This document shows, piece by piece, positions 34,362 through 44,192 of a stretch of 64,000 bases of DNA. The stretch spans positions 1 through 64,000 of the forward strand of contig JAKSDQ010000062.1 in the NCBI GenBank assembly GCA_022360015.1, read 5' to 3'. The DNA comes from Cytophagales bacterium. GTDB taxonomy: Bacteria; Bacteroidota; Bacteroidia; Cytophagales; Cyclobacteriaceae. The first letter of the stretch is position 1, and each line of letters begins with the position of its first letter. The position numbers and the translations under genes were made by a program. Below the pieces are notes generated by a model. The model was not told the origin of the DNA, did not search any database, and worked only from the letters and a program-made list of their open reading frames with translations.

Positions 34362-36773
34362 GTGGGTCAGACAAAAATCGTTAAAGATATCAAACTTTCT
34401 ACCGAAGAAATCCTGGCGGACTATCGCATAGCCTGTGAGAGCCGGAATGCCAGCATACTGGGTAGAAAAGAAGTTTTCATGGGAAAAGCCAAGTTTGGCA
34501 TCTTTGGGGATGGAAAGGAAGTCGCACAAATTGCCATGGCTAAAGCGTTTCGGGATGGGGATATCAGATCGGGATACTACCGTGATCAAACCTTTATGAT
34601 GGCCATCGGCGCTTTGTCTGTTCAGGAATATTTTGCGCAATTATATGCACATACTGATGTGTGGTATGAGTCCTCATCGGCAGGCAGGTTAATGAATGGT
34701 CATTTCAGCACACGGTTGATCGATGAAGATGGCAATTGGTATGACCAGACAAGCCGGAAAAACTCGAGTGCAGACGTATCGTGTACAGCCGCCCAGATGC
34801 CTCGCCTGGTAGGTCTGGCCTATGCTTCCAAACTTTACCGGGAAAATCCTGATCTGGCAAAATTTGAGCAGTTTTCTGTGAATGGAGATGAAGTAGCTTT
34901 CGGAACCATCGGTAATGCGGCTACGTCTGAGGGCATGTTTTTTGAAGCCATCAATGCGGCAGGCGTATTGCAAATTCCCATGCTGGTGGCGGTTTGGGAT
35001 GATGAATACGGGATTTCCGTACCCAAGGAATACCATACCACCAAAGGGGAAATATCCGATGTGCTGGAAGGGTTCCAAAGAACAAAAAAGGAAAATGGAA
35101 TCGAGATTTTCAGAGTTAATGGCTGGGATTACACCGGCTTATGTGATACCTTTCAAAAGGCTGCTGCCATTAGCAGGGAAGAGCATGTGCCAACCCTGAT
35201 TCACGTCAGGGAAATGACCCAACCCCAGGGACATTCCACTTCTGGTTCGCATGAGCGCTATAAAACTGAGGAAAGACTGGCGTGGGAACAGGAATTTGAC
35301 TGTATAAAGAAGATGCGTGAGTGGATCATTGAGCAGGAAATAGCGACTCCGGAAGTATTGGATGAAATTGAACTCAAGGCCAAGGAAGCGGCAAAAAAAG
35401 CAAAAAATGAGGCCTGGAAAGCCTTTCGCGCCGCTGTTACACAGGTAATCGAATCTGCATTGGAGCATTTGAGGACATTGTGTGCCCAATCATCTTTTGA
35501 GCGTGAGCTGAATGGTGTAGTGAAGGAACTGGAGAATACGTTGAATCCCATCAAACTTGACGCGGTGAAAGCTGTGAAAAAAGCACTCCGAATTGTCAGA
35601 TCAGAGCATAATATGGCTAAAAGTGGTTTGCTTGAATGGTTGCAGGAAACCGTGCAAAACAGCCATGACGAATATAGCGCCCACCTTTACAGTGAGTCTC
35701 GGTCCTCTGCGTTGAGGGTTGACGAGATTAAGCCGGTATTTCATGAACAGTCCAGGATTGTGGATGGCAGAGAGGTGTTGCAGGCGTTTTTTGACCTGGC
35801 TTTAGTAAGGGATCCCAGGGTTTTTGCCATAGGCGAGGATGTTGGCAGGATTGGTGATGTCAACCAGGGATTTGCCGGCCTTCAGGCAAAACACGGAGAG
35901 CTGAGGGTTACCGATACAGGTATCAGAGAATGCACCATTGTAGGCCAGGGAATAGGTGCGGCATTGCGTGGACTGCGACCTATCGCAGAGATTCAATACC
36001 TCGATTACCTCCTGTATGCTATCCAGATTCTTTCAGACGACCTGGCTACCTTACAATACAGGACAAAGGGCGGCCAAAAAGCACCCCTCATCATCAGAAC
36101 AAGAGGGCATCGTTTGGAAGGCGTCTGGCATTCCGGATCACCTATCAGCATGATATTAGGCAGTTTGAGAGGTATTTATCTGCTGGTACCCAGAAATATG
36201 ACCAAGGCAGCAGGGTTTTATAATACCATGTTGAAGTCAGATGATGCTGCCCTGATCATTGAGTGTCTGAATGGATACCGGCTAAAAGAACGGATACCTG
36301 AAAATCTGGAAGAGTTTACAGTGCCGTTGGGTGTCCCGGAAGTAATCAGGGAAGGAAGTGACGTAACCCTGGTCACCTATGGCTCCATGTGCAGGATTGT
36401 TATGGAAGCAGCTACCGAATTGGATAACCATGGTATTTCCTGTGAGGTAATTGACGTGCAAACTTTACTTCCCTTTGATATTCATCACAAAATTGTTGAA
36501 TCAGTCAAAAAAACCAACCGTGTTGTATTTTTGGATGAAGATGTGCCTGGTGGGGCGTCAGCTTACATGATGCAGGAGGTATTGGAGAAACAAAATGCCT
36601 ATTATTATCTTGATTCGCGTCCGTTGACTATCAGTGCGAAAGCACACAGGCCGGCTTATGCCTCTGACGGAGATTATTTTTCAAAACCTAATGTAGAAGA
36701 AATTTTCGACAAGGTATATGCGATGATGTCTGAGTTTGATCCGGAAGGTTTTTCTCCTATATATCCGGAATAG
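34362..36773 (+). CDS. Fused E1 alpha/beta subunit of a 2-oxoacid (branched-chain type) dehydrogenase
   Basis: An 803-residue thiamine-diphosphate enzyme combining both E1 chains. Residues ~20-380 are the alpha part (RLMNGHFSTRL, TPP motif starting GDEVAFGTIGNAATSEG, and the helix FFEAINAAG). Residues ~470-790 are the beta part (AIGEDVGRIGDVNQGF, IRECTIVGQGIGAALRGLRP). The linker is charged and Ala-rich. Such fusions are typical of Bacteroidota and decarboxylate branched-chain or related 2-oxoacids for the E2 lipoyl core. No E2 or E3 gene is adjacent. The start is GTG at 34362, and no ATG is in frame nearby. Confidence 0.92.
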   Translation: MGQTKIVKDIKLSTEEILADYRIACESRNASILGRKEVFMGKAKFGIFGDGKEVAQIAMAKAFRDGDIRSGYYRDQTFMMAIGALSVQEYFAQLYAHTDVWYESSSAGRLMNGHFSTRLIDEDGNWYDQTSRKNSSADVSCTAAQMPRLVGLAYASKLYRENPDLAKFEQFSVNGDEVAFGTIGNAATSEGMFFEAINAAGVLQIPMLVAVWDDEYGISVPKEYHTTKGEISDVLEGFQRTKKENGIEIFRVNGWDYTGLCDTFQKAAAISREEHVPTLIHVREMTQPQGHSTSGSHERYKTEERLAWEQEFDCIKKMREWIIEQEIATPEVLDEIELKAKEAAKKAKNEAWKAFRAAVTQVIESALEHLRTLCAQSSFERELNGVVKELENTLNPIKLDAVKAVKKALRIVRSEHNMAKSGLLEWLQETVQNSHDEYSAHLYSESRSSALRVDEIKPVFHEQSRIVDGREVLQAFFDLALVRDPRVFAIGEDVGRIGDVNQGFAGLQAKHGELRVTDTGIRECTIVGQGIGAALRGLRPIAEIQYLDYLLYAIQILSDDLATLQYRTKGGQKAPLIIRTRGHRLEGVWHSGSPISMILGSLRGIYLLVPRNMTKAAGFYNTMLKSDDAALIIECLNGYRLKERIPENLEEFTVPLGVPEVIREGSDVTLVTYGSMCRIVMEAATELDNHGISCEVIDVQTLLPFDIHHKIVESVKKTNRVVFLDEDVPGGASAYMMQEVLEKQNAYYYLDSRPLTISAKAHRPAYASDGDYFSKPNVEEIFDKVYAMMSEFDPEGFSPIYPE

Positions 36774-36887
36774 CGTAGAAATTATTAAGCCAATAAAGCT
36801 TGCAGGAAGCCGCTAAAAGCCTTCCTCATATATCCATACATCCATCCCGCCCCGGATAGGATAGAAAACCCCGCCATCACCAGGCCT

Positions 36888-37613
36888 TTATTGTAATGTG
36901 AAATCGTTAGAAGATACAACGTTGCTCTTATTCAAAGCCCTGTCCTGGATTTGAATATCTACTTTCAGAATATTATCCCTGAAAATGGGACTTATGCGGA
37001 ATGAATTTGTCATTTTATAAGTTAAAGTGCCCCTCAAAGGCCTTTCATTGTCAGAAGTGTTGAGACGAAAGAAACGCCCGTTGAGGTTAAAGCCTGGCTG
37101 GCCACCGAAGATATCATTAAAGTCGATCAGTATATAGTCGGTATCATCATCGATGTCACCATCGCCGTTGGTGTCGGCCCTGTAAAAGAAATCTATAAAA
37201 ATGTTAAAAAAGTTTTCATTGAATTCAACCCTGACGGTATCTTCAACATCATCACCGTCAAAATCAATATCCCTTATCCAATGTTCAAAATCCAATGGTG
37301 GCTGGTTTGGTGCGCCAAACCTGACAACCCTGTTGTCAAAGGTTGGAATTAGCTCACCGGTAGTGGTTACAAAAAAGAACTCCTGATACCTGACATCTCC
37401 CTCATCCTCCCGGCCCAAACCAAGATCCCCGTCCCCGTCCTCAAAGTCTACCTTTAAAATCAGCGAATCCCTGTTATTCAACCCTTCCTTGAATTCAATG
37501 CTGTTGAAACTGATTGTGGGGCCCAAAGGTAACTCAGGAGGTTCGTTACACGATACCACTGAAACTAAAAACAACAGAAATATAAGGGAGTATTTAAAAT
37601 GAGCATTCACCAT
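36888..37613 (-). CDS. Lipoprotein with Asp-rich calcium-loop-like segments, function unknown
   Basis: A lipobox (FLVSVVSC) gives a lipid-anchored Cys at residue 22 when started at the ATG at 37613. The longer ORF to 37634 adds MCRFYAI and is less likely. The mature protein has acidic loops such as DFEDGDGDLGLGRED and DTNGDGDIDDDTDY, which resemble EF-hand/dockerin calcium loops. It is a typical Bacteroidota surface or periplasmic lipoprotein of about 240 residues. I do not recognise a named family. It stands alone between the E1 and LuxE-like genes. Confidence 0.8.
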   Translation of the reverse strand: MVNAHFKYSLIFLLFLVSVVSCNEPPELPLGPTISFNSIEFKEGLNNRDSLILKVDFEDGDGDLGLGREDEGDVRYQEFFFVTTTGELIPTFDNRVVRFGAPNQPPLDFEHWIRDIDFDGDDVEDTVRVEFNENFFNIFIDFFYRADTNGDGDIDDDTDYILIDFNDIFGGQPGFNLNGRFFRLNTSDNERPLRGTLTYKMTNSFRISPIFRDNILKVDIQIQDRALNKSNVVSSNDFTLQ

Positions 37614-37719
37614 AATCGCATAAAATCTGCACAACCAACGCTATATTTACTATCTATTATTACTTAAATATAGCCAAAAGATCAAGAAACCGAAGAAGGC
37701 TATTTAAAGAATTACTTCA

Positions 37720-37727
37720 TAAATTTG
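37720..37727 (+). promoter_or_regulatory. Candidate -7 element before the LuxE-like gene
   Basis: TAAATTTG matches TAnnTTTG and lies 19 bases before the start codon. No TTTG is found at -33. Confidence 0.35.
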
Positions 37728-37746
37728 GATCTTACTATGATAACGA

Positions 37747-38742
37747 ATGAATTTTTTAAAAAGTTTTAAGGAACGTATTTTTTCAACCAGTGAACTGGAA
37801 TTTGAAAGTTTGGCCCTGGAATTATTTAAATACCAGAGCCGAAACAACCTCATATATCGCGAATATCTGCAACGGTTAGGTAAGGTTCCGGAGACGATCA
37901 GCGATTTTGAGGAGATTCCTTTTCTGCCCATTGAGTTTTTCAAATATCACCGGGTCACCACAGGGGAATGGCAGGAACAGGCCATTTTTCAAAGCAGTGG
38001 TACCACAGGCCAGGTGAGCAGTAAAAATTATGTGGAGGACCTTCAATTCTATGAAAAAGTAGCTACACGGATTTTTGAAACCTTATATGGCCCACTCGAG
38101 GGTTACCATATACTCGCTTTGCTCCCGTCTTACCTGGAAAGGGGAAATTCATCCCTTGTTTACATGGTAAATGGTTTTATAAAAGCCACTGCCTCAAGGC
38201 ATTCGGGTTTTTACCTTGCCAATTTCAACGAGCTGGCAGATCAGTTAAATCATCTGATACAAGGCACTAAAAAGGTATTGCTGATTGGCGTGACTTATGC
38301 GTTACTGGATCTGGTGGAAAACTTTGAGATAGATACGACTCATGCCAACCTGATTGTCATGGAGACCGGCGGAATGAAGGGCAGGAGAAGGGAAATGATT
38401 CGTGAGGAGTTACATCAAACCTTATCCGGCGGTTTCAGGCTTGACACGATCCATTCCGAATATGGCATGACTGAATTAACCTCCCAGGCTTACGCCCTTG
38501 AAAAAGGAAAGTTTCAGTTACCACCCTGGCTCCGGGTAAAAATCAGGGATATCAATGACCCTTTCAGCACATTGCCACACGGTCGTACCGGGGGTATTAA
38601 CCTTATAGATCTCGCCAATGTTGCTACCTGCGCTTTTATTGAAACCCGGGATCTGGGCAAACGAAATGCGGACGGCACGTTTGAGGTGTTGGGGAGGTTT
38701 GATAATTCGGAGGTGAGGGGGTGTAATCTTTTGGTGGGGTAG
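37747..38742 (+). CDS. LuxE-like acyl-protein synthetase / adenylate-forming enzyme
   Basis: A 331-residue member of the LuxE/phenylacetate-CoA-ligase-like group. FQSSGTTGQVSSKNYVED is the ATP-binding motif, MVNGFIKATASRHSGFYL lies mid-protein, and HSEYGMTELTSQAY is the adenine/acyl region. LuxE in light-emitting bacteria activates fatty acid for reduction, but no luxA-D or reductase gene is nearby. The likely role is activation of a carboxylic acid (or O-antigen-type acyl donor) for transfer to a protein or thiol. It is convergent with the T9SS protein gene. Confidence 0.83.
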   Translation: MNFLKSFKERIFSTSELEFESLALELFKYQSRNNLIYREYLQRLGKVPETISDFEEIPFLPIEFFKYHRVTTGEWQEQAIFQSSGTTGQVSSKNYVEDLQFYEKVATRIFETLYGPLEGYHILALLPSYLERGNSSLVYMVNGFIKATASRHSGFYLANFNELADQLNHLIQGTKKVLLIGVTYALLDLVENFEIDTTHANLIVMETGGMKGRRREMIREELHQTLSGGFRLDTIHSEYGMTELTSQAYALEKGKFQLPPWLRVKIRDINDPFSTLPHGRTGGINLIDLANVATCAFIETRDLGKRNADGTFEVLGRFDNSEVRGCNLLVG

Positions 38743-38776
38743 GGAGGTGGCGGAATCCGCAACAACATCCCCCCAA

Positions 38777-41014
38777 CTATCTTTGAATTAACAACCGTTC
38801 CGTGGTTTTTCCCGATCTCCCCTGCGCCCTTAACAAATAAAGCCCGTTGGGAAGAGCAGACACATCGATGGTCAAAATTTCATTGCCTGCTACTGTACCT
38901 AAATGGGTAATTTTTTGTCCCAGAACATTAATGATTGATAATTCAGCCGGTTGATTGCTTTCAATTTTTACAATACTGTTGGCGATGGCTGGGTTAGGGT
39001 AAATGATTAAGGTAACACCGGCATCTTCTCCACCGGGAATCTTTTTGGTACTTTTATTGGTAAACATCTGCACACCTCCCTGCACACCACCAACCACCAT
39101 ATCTGCGAGCCGGTCATTATTCAAATCGGCAAAAGTCGTCCATGATGCCCGGCCCAGGCGAGCATTAACGACTGATTCATCCAGGCTGTTGATTATTACA
39201 TTTTCAAGAGGCGGGGTAGGATTATCAATGTTTCTCCGAAAATCTTCATAAATGCGAATATTGCCGGTGCCGTCTGTTATGACAAGTTCGGGCAGATTGT
39301 CACCATTTAAATCGAAAGTGTTGATAGAGGGGTTCCTTTTAAAGATATCATTGTCAATGTTAAAAAAAGTCTCATTTTCCAGTGTGAAATTATTCGTGGT
39401 GCTGTTACGATAGTATTCTATCGCTCCGGTCGGTTTACCCAGCAGAATATCCAAAAATCCGTCACCATCTACATCCACAAAATACAAGTTATCATTGATC
39501 CCTGACGAAAAAGGAAGCTGCTCTGCCAGGTTCGGATCAAAAGCAAATGCGTTTTGGGAGTTAGCGCCATTTGGCATGAAAAATATATTTTTAGTAGTGT
39601 TATTACCTGCCGGGCTGCCTGTAAAAATAAGGTCGGGAATATTATCCTGATTGTAATCTGCGATAAATGGCTGCAGGTTTTTTAATTTCAAAGAGGAAAA
39701 ATTCAGATAATCTTCATCCACCAACTCAAATGAGGGAGTGGACGCGTCTCCGACATTTTCGAAAAGGAACATCGAGGCATAGAATCCGTCACTACGCAAG
39801 AATCCCTTACTGCCGATAAGGAGGTCACTATCTCCATCACTATCAATGTCAATAAACAAGGGAAACGCATTTTCGCCTAAGTCAATGGATTGGTTTTGCA
39901 TGAAATCATTGCTGCTAAATTCAAATTGAGGCCGGTCATCATTTCCGTTGTTGATGTACAACCAACTGGAATTTCTAAAGTTGATCAGATCTCCCGGATT
40001 CAAGGCGGTATTGGGGGCGGCAATCAGGTCTTTAACACCATCGAAGTTAACATCTTCGTAATACCCGGCCGGGAAAAAGGGAAAACTGATACGTGTCTGG
40101 TCTGTTGGGTAGTTTTCATCGACATCCAGAATAATAGCTTCCTGCGGTGTGCCCTGATTTTCAAAAAATACTAAATCAGTACATTCCTCATCACCAAATA
40201 AAATGTCTTTATCACCATCACCGTCATTGTCAAATGCCAGCAGAGCTTTTCCCCCTGCATGGTTAGTGCGTGCCTGTCTCTGAGACCGGCCGCCGGTTTT
40301 TTCGGCGCAAGTCTGGCCAAAAGCGTAGTTCCCACAATTACACTCCTCGAATTTGCCCCAATTACGATCGACACGCTGAAAATCCAGGCTGTCGCAAATT
40401 CCATATTTTTCCATGCTACGGTTGAGATGGTAATCAATGAAACCACCGGCAAAAAAATTAAAAACCAATATATCCAGGTCCCCATCTCCATCCAGGTCAT
40501 TAATTGCCGGTATGTCTGATTGATTCATCTGCAGGTTAATCTGAGAAGAGGTGCCCTGTGTAAATAAAGGATCTGCGACTACACGCCAGGCGGGTTGATC
40601 TTCCGAAACATTCCGGTATATTTTAATCCCAAGCCGGGTATTGGTGAAAATATCTTTTTTCCCATCACAGTCGTAATCAGCCAACACCATCCAGCTATTG
40701 ACATCTGCCGGAAAAAAATGCTCGTAATTACTGTTGTATTCATACCTGTTGTTTTCGACATTCAGGTAGGGCAGCACCTTGCCTGATGTACGGTCAAAAA
40801 TCACCAGATCATCCAGGTTATCACCGTTGAGATCCATGGTATTGTATTGCCCCGAATTGAGCCCCCCGGCCCAGGCAAAATCCAGCGCATTTTCATCGAT
40901 AATGACTGGAATACTAAAATCCGGTTCAAACGAAAACTGCGGATATCCTTTTAGGACAAAAAAGGACAGCAACGTTAAAGCAATTGAAAACCTACCCCTG
41001 TTTTTTATTACCAT
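38777..41014 (-). CDS. FG-GAP/VCBS repeat protein secreted by the type IX system
   Basis: A signal peptide (ALTLLSFFVLKGYPQ, ~10-26) precedes multiple FG-GAP-type repeats with the cores DLNGDNLDDLVIFD, DLDGDGDLDILVFN, DNDGDGDKDILFGD and DVDGDGFLDILLGK, predicted to bind calcium and fold as a beta-propeller. The last ~75 residues (IIYPNPAIANSIVKIES to TTERLLIQR) are a type A T9SS sorting domain. A Cys-containing insert (EECNCGNYAFGQTC) lies between repeats. The protein should be exported to the cell surface or medium, probably for adhesion or binding. Its ligand is unknown. Confidence 0.93.
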   Translation of the reverse strand: MVIKNRGRFSIALTLLSFFVLKGYPQFSFEPDFSIPVIIDENALDFAWAGGLNSGQYNTMDLNGDNLDDLVIFDRTSGKVLPYLNVENNRYEYNSNYEHFFPADVNSWMVLADYDCDGKKDIFTNTRLGIKIYRNVSEDQPAWRVVADPLFTQGTSSQINLQMNQSDIPAINDLDGDGDLDILVFNFFAGGFIDYHLNRSMEKYGICDSLDFQRVDRNWGKFEECNCGNYAFGQTCAEKTGGRSQRQARTNHAGGKALLAFDNDGDGDKDILFGDEECTDLVFFENQGTPQEAIILDVDENYPTDQTRISFPFFPAGYYEDVNFDGVKDLIAAPNTALNPGDLINFRNSSWLYINNGNDDRPQFEFSSNDFMQNQSIDLGENAFPLFIDIDSDGDSDLLIGSKGFLRSDGFYASMFLFENVGDASTPSFELVDEDYLNFSSLKLKNLQPFIADYNQDNIPDLIFTGSPAGNNTTKNIFFMPNGANSQNAFAFDPNLAEQLPFSSGINDNLYFVDVDGDGFLDILLGKPTGAIEYYRNSTTNNFTLENETFFNIDNDIFKRNPSINTFDLNGDNLPELVITDGTGNIRIYEDFRRNIDNPTPPLENVIINSLDESVVNARLGRASWTTFADLNNDRLADMVVGGVQGGVQMFTNKSTKKIPGGEDAGVTLIIYPNPAIANSIVKIESNQPAELSIINVLGQKITHLGTVAGNEILTIDVSALPNGLYLLRAQGRSGKTTERLLIQR

Positions 41015-41171
41015 ATCTTTGTTATCTAACGAATAATTACGTCTGGCTGTTTTAACAATAATTGGTGAAAGATTAGTTTCTCCATTCCCTGAAATTTACG
41101 CAGACAGCACAAGCCGTATTAGTCGACATCTCTTATTATAAATTACAGCAAATGCCTGGCAATACCCTAAA

Positions 41172-41819
41172 CTATTTGTAAACAATCAGATAAAAGCCCA
41201 GCCACACGAAAAAGAATAATACATAAGTGCTGAAAACGATGCTATAGGCGTAACTTATTTTCTTTTTTGCCGCAAGGTGAATAAGATAAACCAGGATAAA
41301 CCAATAGATCACCTCAAAAAGGTTGATGGACTTAAGGGGATAGTGCCATCGTGTTTCAATGAACCGATAGTCAAACAGGTTCATGAGAGACAACGGATAG
41401 AAAGCCTTGATATCCCAGTACGTCGGATCGGTTTCTATGAACATGAACCATCCTGTTTTTATAAAATCAGGGAGTAGAAAAATTGTTTCACTGATCAAAA
41501 CAATTTGCCATAGCTTACCATAAGTGATTTTATAACCAAACATAAAACAACCTACCCATAGCACAAAGCCGATCACGGTGAATTTCCAAAGATAAAAGAG
41601 CGGAATTGAAAGATATTGCAGCGCGCTGATCATGTGAAAAATGCCCATTTCACCTCTTCCTTCCATAATTTCGAAGGCTGCTATCCGGCTTTCTATGAAA
41701 CTCTTTTTTATAAACAGCAGTAAGAACGTGGCCAGGCAAAGCAAAAAGAAGTAGGTCCATTTGTTGATATTGATCAAATCGTCTGCCATCAAAAACCACT
41801 TGCTTTGGCTGTTATTCAT
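41172..41819 (-). CDS. Polytopic membrane protein (Yip1-like), function unknown
   Basis: A 215-residue protein with about five hydrophobic segments (roughly 22-40, 75-100, 103-120, 162-182, 190-212). The layout of a cytosolic N-terminus, five helices and a short tail recalls Yip1-domain proteins, but the similarity is only of the layout. It follows the TPR-protein gene by 17 bases on the same strand and likely shares its transcript, so the pair may act together at the envelope. Confidence 0.7.
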   Translation of the reverse strand: MNNSQSKWFLMADDLININKWTYFFLLCLATFLLLFIKKSFIESRIAAFEIMEGRGEMGIFHMISALQYLSIPLFYLWKFTVIGFVLWVGCFMFGYKITYGKLWQIVLISETIFLLPDFIKTGWFMFIETDPTYWDIKAFYPLSLMNLFDYRFIETRWHYPLKSINLFEVIYWFILVYLIHLAAKKKISYAYSIVFSTYVLFFFVWLGFYLIVYK

Positions 41820-41836
41820 GAATTTGTCTGAAGTTA

Positions 41837-43063
41837 TTACCCCCTCCCCTTTCGCAATTCTTTTAACGCACTATGGGCTCTTTTATAGGAAGGATGGCTG
41901 CTTTTGGCTTGTTTTTTGACCAGTTTAAAATATTTTCTGGCTTCCCGCCTGTCACCGTCTTCTTTGGCAATTTCCCCTAAGCTCAGCAGGGAGTAAAGAT
42001 AGTAACCGGTATTTGTGGCCTCAATTTTTTCTGAGAACTCCACGGCCCTTCTGTAATAGTGTTGGGCTTTGTCTTTTTGGCCGAATGAGTCATAAATTTG
42101 GCCCAGGAAAAAACCGGCATATCTGCCGCTGATAGCCTCATAACCCCTTTCACCGTCATCAATTTTTTTCAGGAGGTCCAGTGTTACACTTCTGGCTTTG
42201 ATGTATTGCCCGGTAGTATATAAAAGCCTTGCGTAGTAGCGGTGGAAATAGGCATTGTCAGGAAATGTCCGGTGCAAGTATTCTGCTATTTGTAATCCGC
42301 CGGCAACATCTTTTTCTTCCGTCGCTAAAAGTCTCATTAAAAAATACTGTGCCTCAGTCCGGGTATAAAAAGCGTTTAAAGAAACCTCTCTTAGTTGCTT
42401 AAGCCCAAGTTCCTTGTCACCTTTTTTGAAAAAGATTAATATGGGTTTAAGCAGGGGATAGTTTTCCGGAATCCACACCGAATAATAATTGTACAACGCA
42501 TCCCCAAACAATAGCTCAGGGCTAAAATCAGGTTTCTTTTTGCTGATTTCCAAGTATTTCAGGGCGTTTTTACCATTCACTGCGGCTTTTCTCCAGTTCT
42601 TTCTTTCAGAGTGTATGCGTCCTTTAAATCCATAAGCAGCGGCCAGAAAGAATGCTGCTTCGACATTGTCTTCATTTTGATAGTAGAGTTTTTTAGCCCT
42701 GTTTATAGCCGAATCCATATAGGCCAATAACTTTTGGTCATAAATGGTCACATTTTCATTAGGGACAATTTTCCACCATTCATTTAAGCCCAGCAGGAAA
42801 TAGGGCAATGGATGCCAGCCGTAGCGGTATTTAAGGGCATTGAAGGCAACACTTGCTCTTTCATGTTTGAAATTGTACATGTTGTTAACAGCTTCGGTGA
42901 CTTCTATTTGAAGCCGCATATTATTGAGAAGGAATTCACTTTCTACCGGTTCGGACTCTGACTGGGATTGGGCATAAGCCAACAGTGGTACTAAAAAATA
43001 TGATAGTACCGACAGCAGAAAAACTGCTGCAACCTCTCCTATTTTTTGTGACGACTTATGCAA
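41837..43063 (-). CDS. Exported tetratricopeptide-repeat protein
   Basis: An N-terminal signal-like segment (VAAVFLLSVLSYFLVPLLAYA) is followed by helical repeats across residues ~50-405. Clear TPR-type units include AYGFKGRIHSERKNWRKA, YARLLYTTGQYIKA and GQIYDSFGQKDKAQHYYRRA. It is a periplasmic or membrane-associated protein-interaction scaffold. The ORF track start is TTG (MHKSSQ), and no ATG precedes the signal segment in frame. It is the first gene of a pair with the downstream membrane protein. The specific partner is unknown. Confidence 0.85.
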   Translation of the reverse strand: MHKSSQKIGEVAAVFLLSVLSYFLVPLLAYAQSQSESEPVESEFLLNNMRLQIEVTEAVNNMYNFKHERASVAFNALKYRYGWHPLPYFLLGLNEWWKIVPNENVTIYDQKLLAYMDSAINRAKKLYYQNEDNVEAAFFLAAAYGFKGRIHSERKNWRKAAVNGKNALKYLEISKKKPDFSPELLFGDALYNYYSVWIPENYPLLKPILIFFKKGDKELGLKQLREVSLNAFYTRTEAQYFLMRLLATEEKDVAGGLQIAEYLHRTFPDNAYFHRYYARLLYTTGQYIKARSVTLDLLKKIDDGERGYEAISGRYAGFFLGQIYDSFGQKDKAQHYYRRAVEFSEKIEATNTGYYLYSLLSLGEIAKEDGDRREARKYFKLVKKQAKSSHPSYKRAHSALKELRKGRG

Positions 43064-43387
43064 ATTCTGTTTATAAAACGCTCAATTTAAACGAATATTT
43101 TTCATTAAAACAAATGAATAATAAAAGTTCCAACATAAAATTCCAGGACCTATGATTTAAGTGAATAAGCAGACACGATTCTTCTTTAAGCAAACGGTTT
43201 CTGCCAGCACAGGTTCCGGATTTCCAAAGCAGTATCCCTTGGGTATAACTGATGTAAAATCACCCTGAAACGTTGCGTTTTATGGAGAATCAGCTCGATG
43301 CCCAAAATTATTTACGTCATAATTTTGTTATCGGGAATAGTATTGTAGTTTGGTATAAAAAAATTGAAAACAACCATAAATCGAATC
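43064..43387. other. Intergenic region between divergent TPR and SDR genes
   Basis: About 320 AT-rich bases between divergent starts, so it should hold promoters for both. I find no perfect TAnnTTTG element, only TAGTTTGG near 43350 on the plus strand. The ORF at 43273-43509 is a shadow. Confidence 0.5.
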
Positions 43388-44176
43388 ATGGAAATAAACT
43401 TAACAGGAAAGCGAGCCATTGTATGCGGCAGTACCCAGGGGATCGGAAAGGCCGCGGCCGTTCAACTTTCAAAAGCGGGTGCGGCCGTTACATTGGTCGC
43501 CCGGAATGAGGAGGCATTGCAACGTGTGTGTAAGGAACTTGATGATTCACCGGAACAACAACATGCGTATTTACGCGCTGATTTTTCCGATTTGGCCCAG
43601 GTAAAAGATGTGGTTAACAGTTATCTGGAAAACCAGCCGGAAGTTCATATTCTGGTTAATAATACCGGTGGTCCACAGGCAGGAAAAGCTATTGATGCGA
43701 CAGATGACGCTTATCTCTCCGCCTTTACCTCCCACCTGCTATGTAATCAGTTCTTGGCGCAGTCTTTTGTTCCGTTGATGAAAAAAGAAAGCTATGGAAG
43801 AATTATTAATATTATTTCCACCTCTGTAAAAGCCCCTATTCCGGGTTTGGGCGTCTCCAACACAATCAGGGGTGCTGTAGCCAATTGGGCCAAGACCCTT
43901 GCCGGGGAGCTGGGAGGCTATGGAATTACTGTTAATAATGTGTTACCGGGGTTCACAAAAACCGCCCGCCTGTTTTCCCTCATAAAAACCAATGCAGTCA
44001 AAGCCAATATCACAGAAGAAGAACAAACACAACGGATGATCAATTCCATTCCGGCCGGCCGGCTTGCTGAGGCAGATGAAGTAGCGGCCGCGGTGGTTTT
44101 TCTGGCATCACCATGGGCCTCCTACATCAATGGTATCAATCTGCCTGTAGACGGAGGCCGAACTAATAGCTTGTAA
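43388..44176 (+). CDS. SDR-fold protein of the FabG-like group with altered active site
   Basis: A short-chain dehydrogenase-like fold with the cofactor motif VCGSTQGIGKA and NNTGGPQAGKA. At the place of the catalytic YxxxK it has GVSNTIRGAVANWAKTLAGE, so Tyr is Ser and Lys is Arg. NNVLPGFTKTAR follows, as in other members. This matches a known FabG-like SDR subgroup that lacks the standard catalytic tetrad. It may bind NAD(P)H and catalyse differently or act structurally. I choose the ATG at 43388 (MEINLTGK). The track start at 43364 is a TTG. Confidence 0.88.
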   Translation: MEINLTGKRAIVCGSTQGIGKAAAVQLSKAGAAVTLVARNEEALQRVCKELDDSPEQQHAYLRADFSDLAQVKDVVNSYLENQPEVHILVNNTGGPQAGKAIDATDDAYLSAFTSHLLCNQFLAQSFVPLMKKESYGRIINIISTSVKAPIPGLGVSNTIRGAVANWAKTLAGELGGYGITVNNVLPGFTKTARLFSLIKTNAVKANITEEEQTQRMINSIPAGRLAEADEVAAAVVFLASPWASYINGINLPVDGGRTNSL

Positions 44177-44192
44177 TGTAGTATTCAAACGG

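Noticed and set aside
37747-38742. A bioluminescence (lux) locus
   Set aside because: Only a LuxE-like gene is present. No luxAB, luxC or luxD is nearby.
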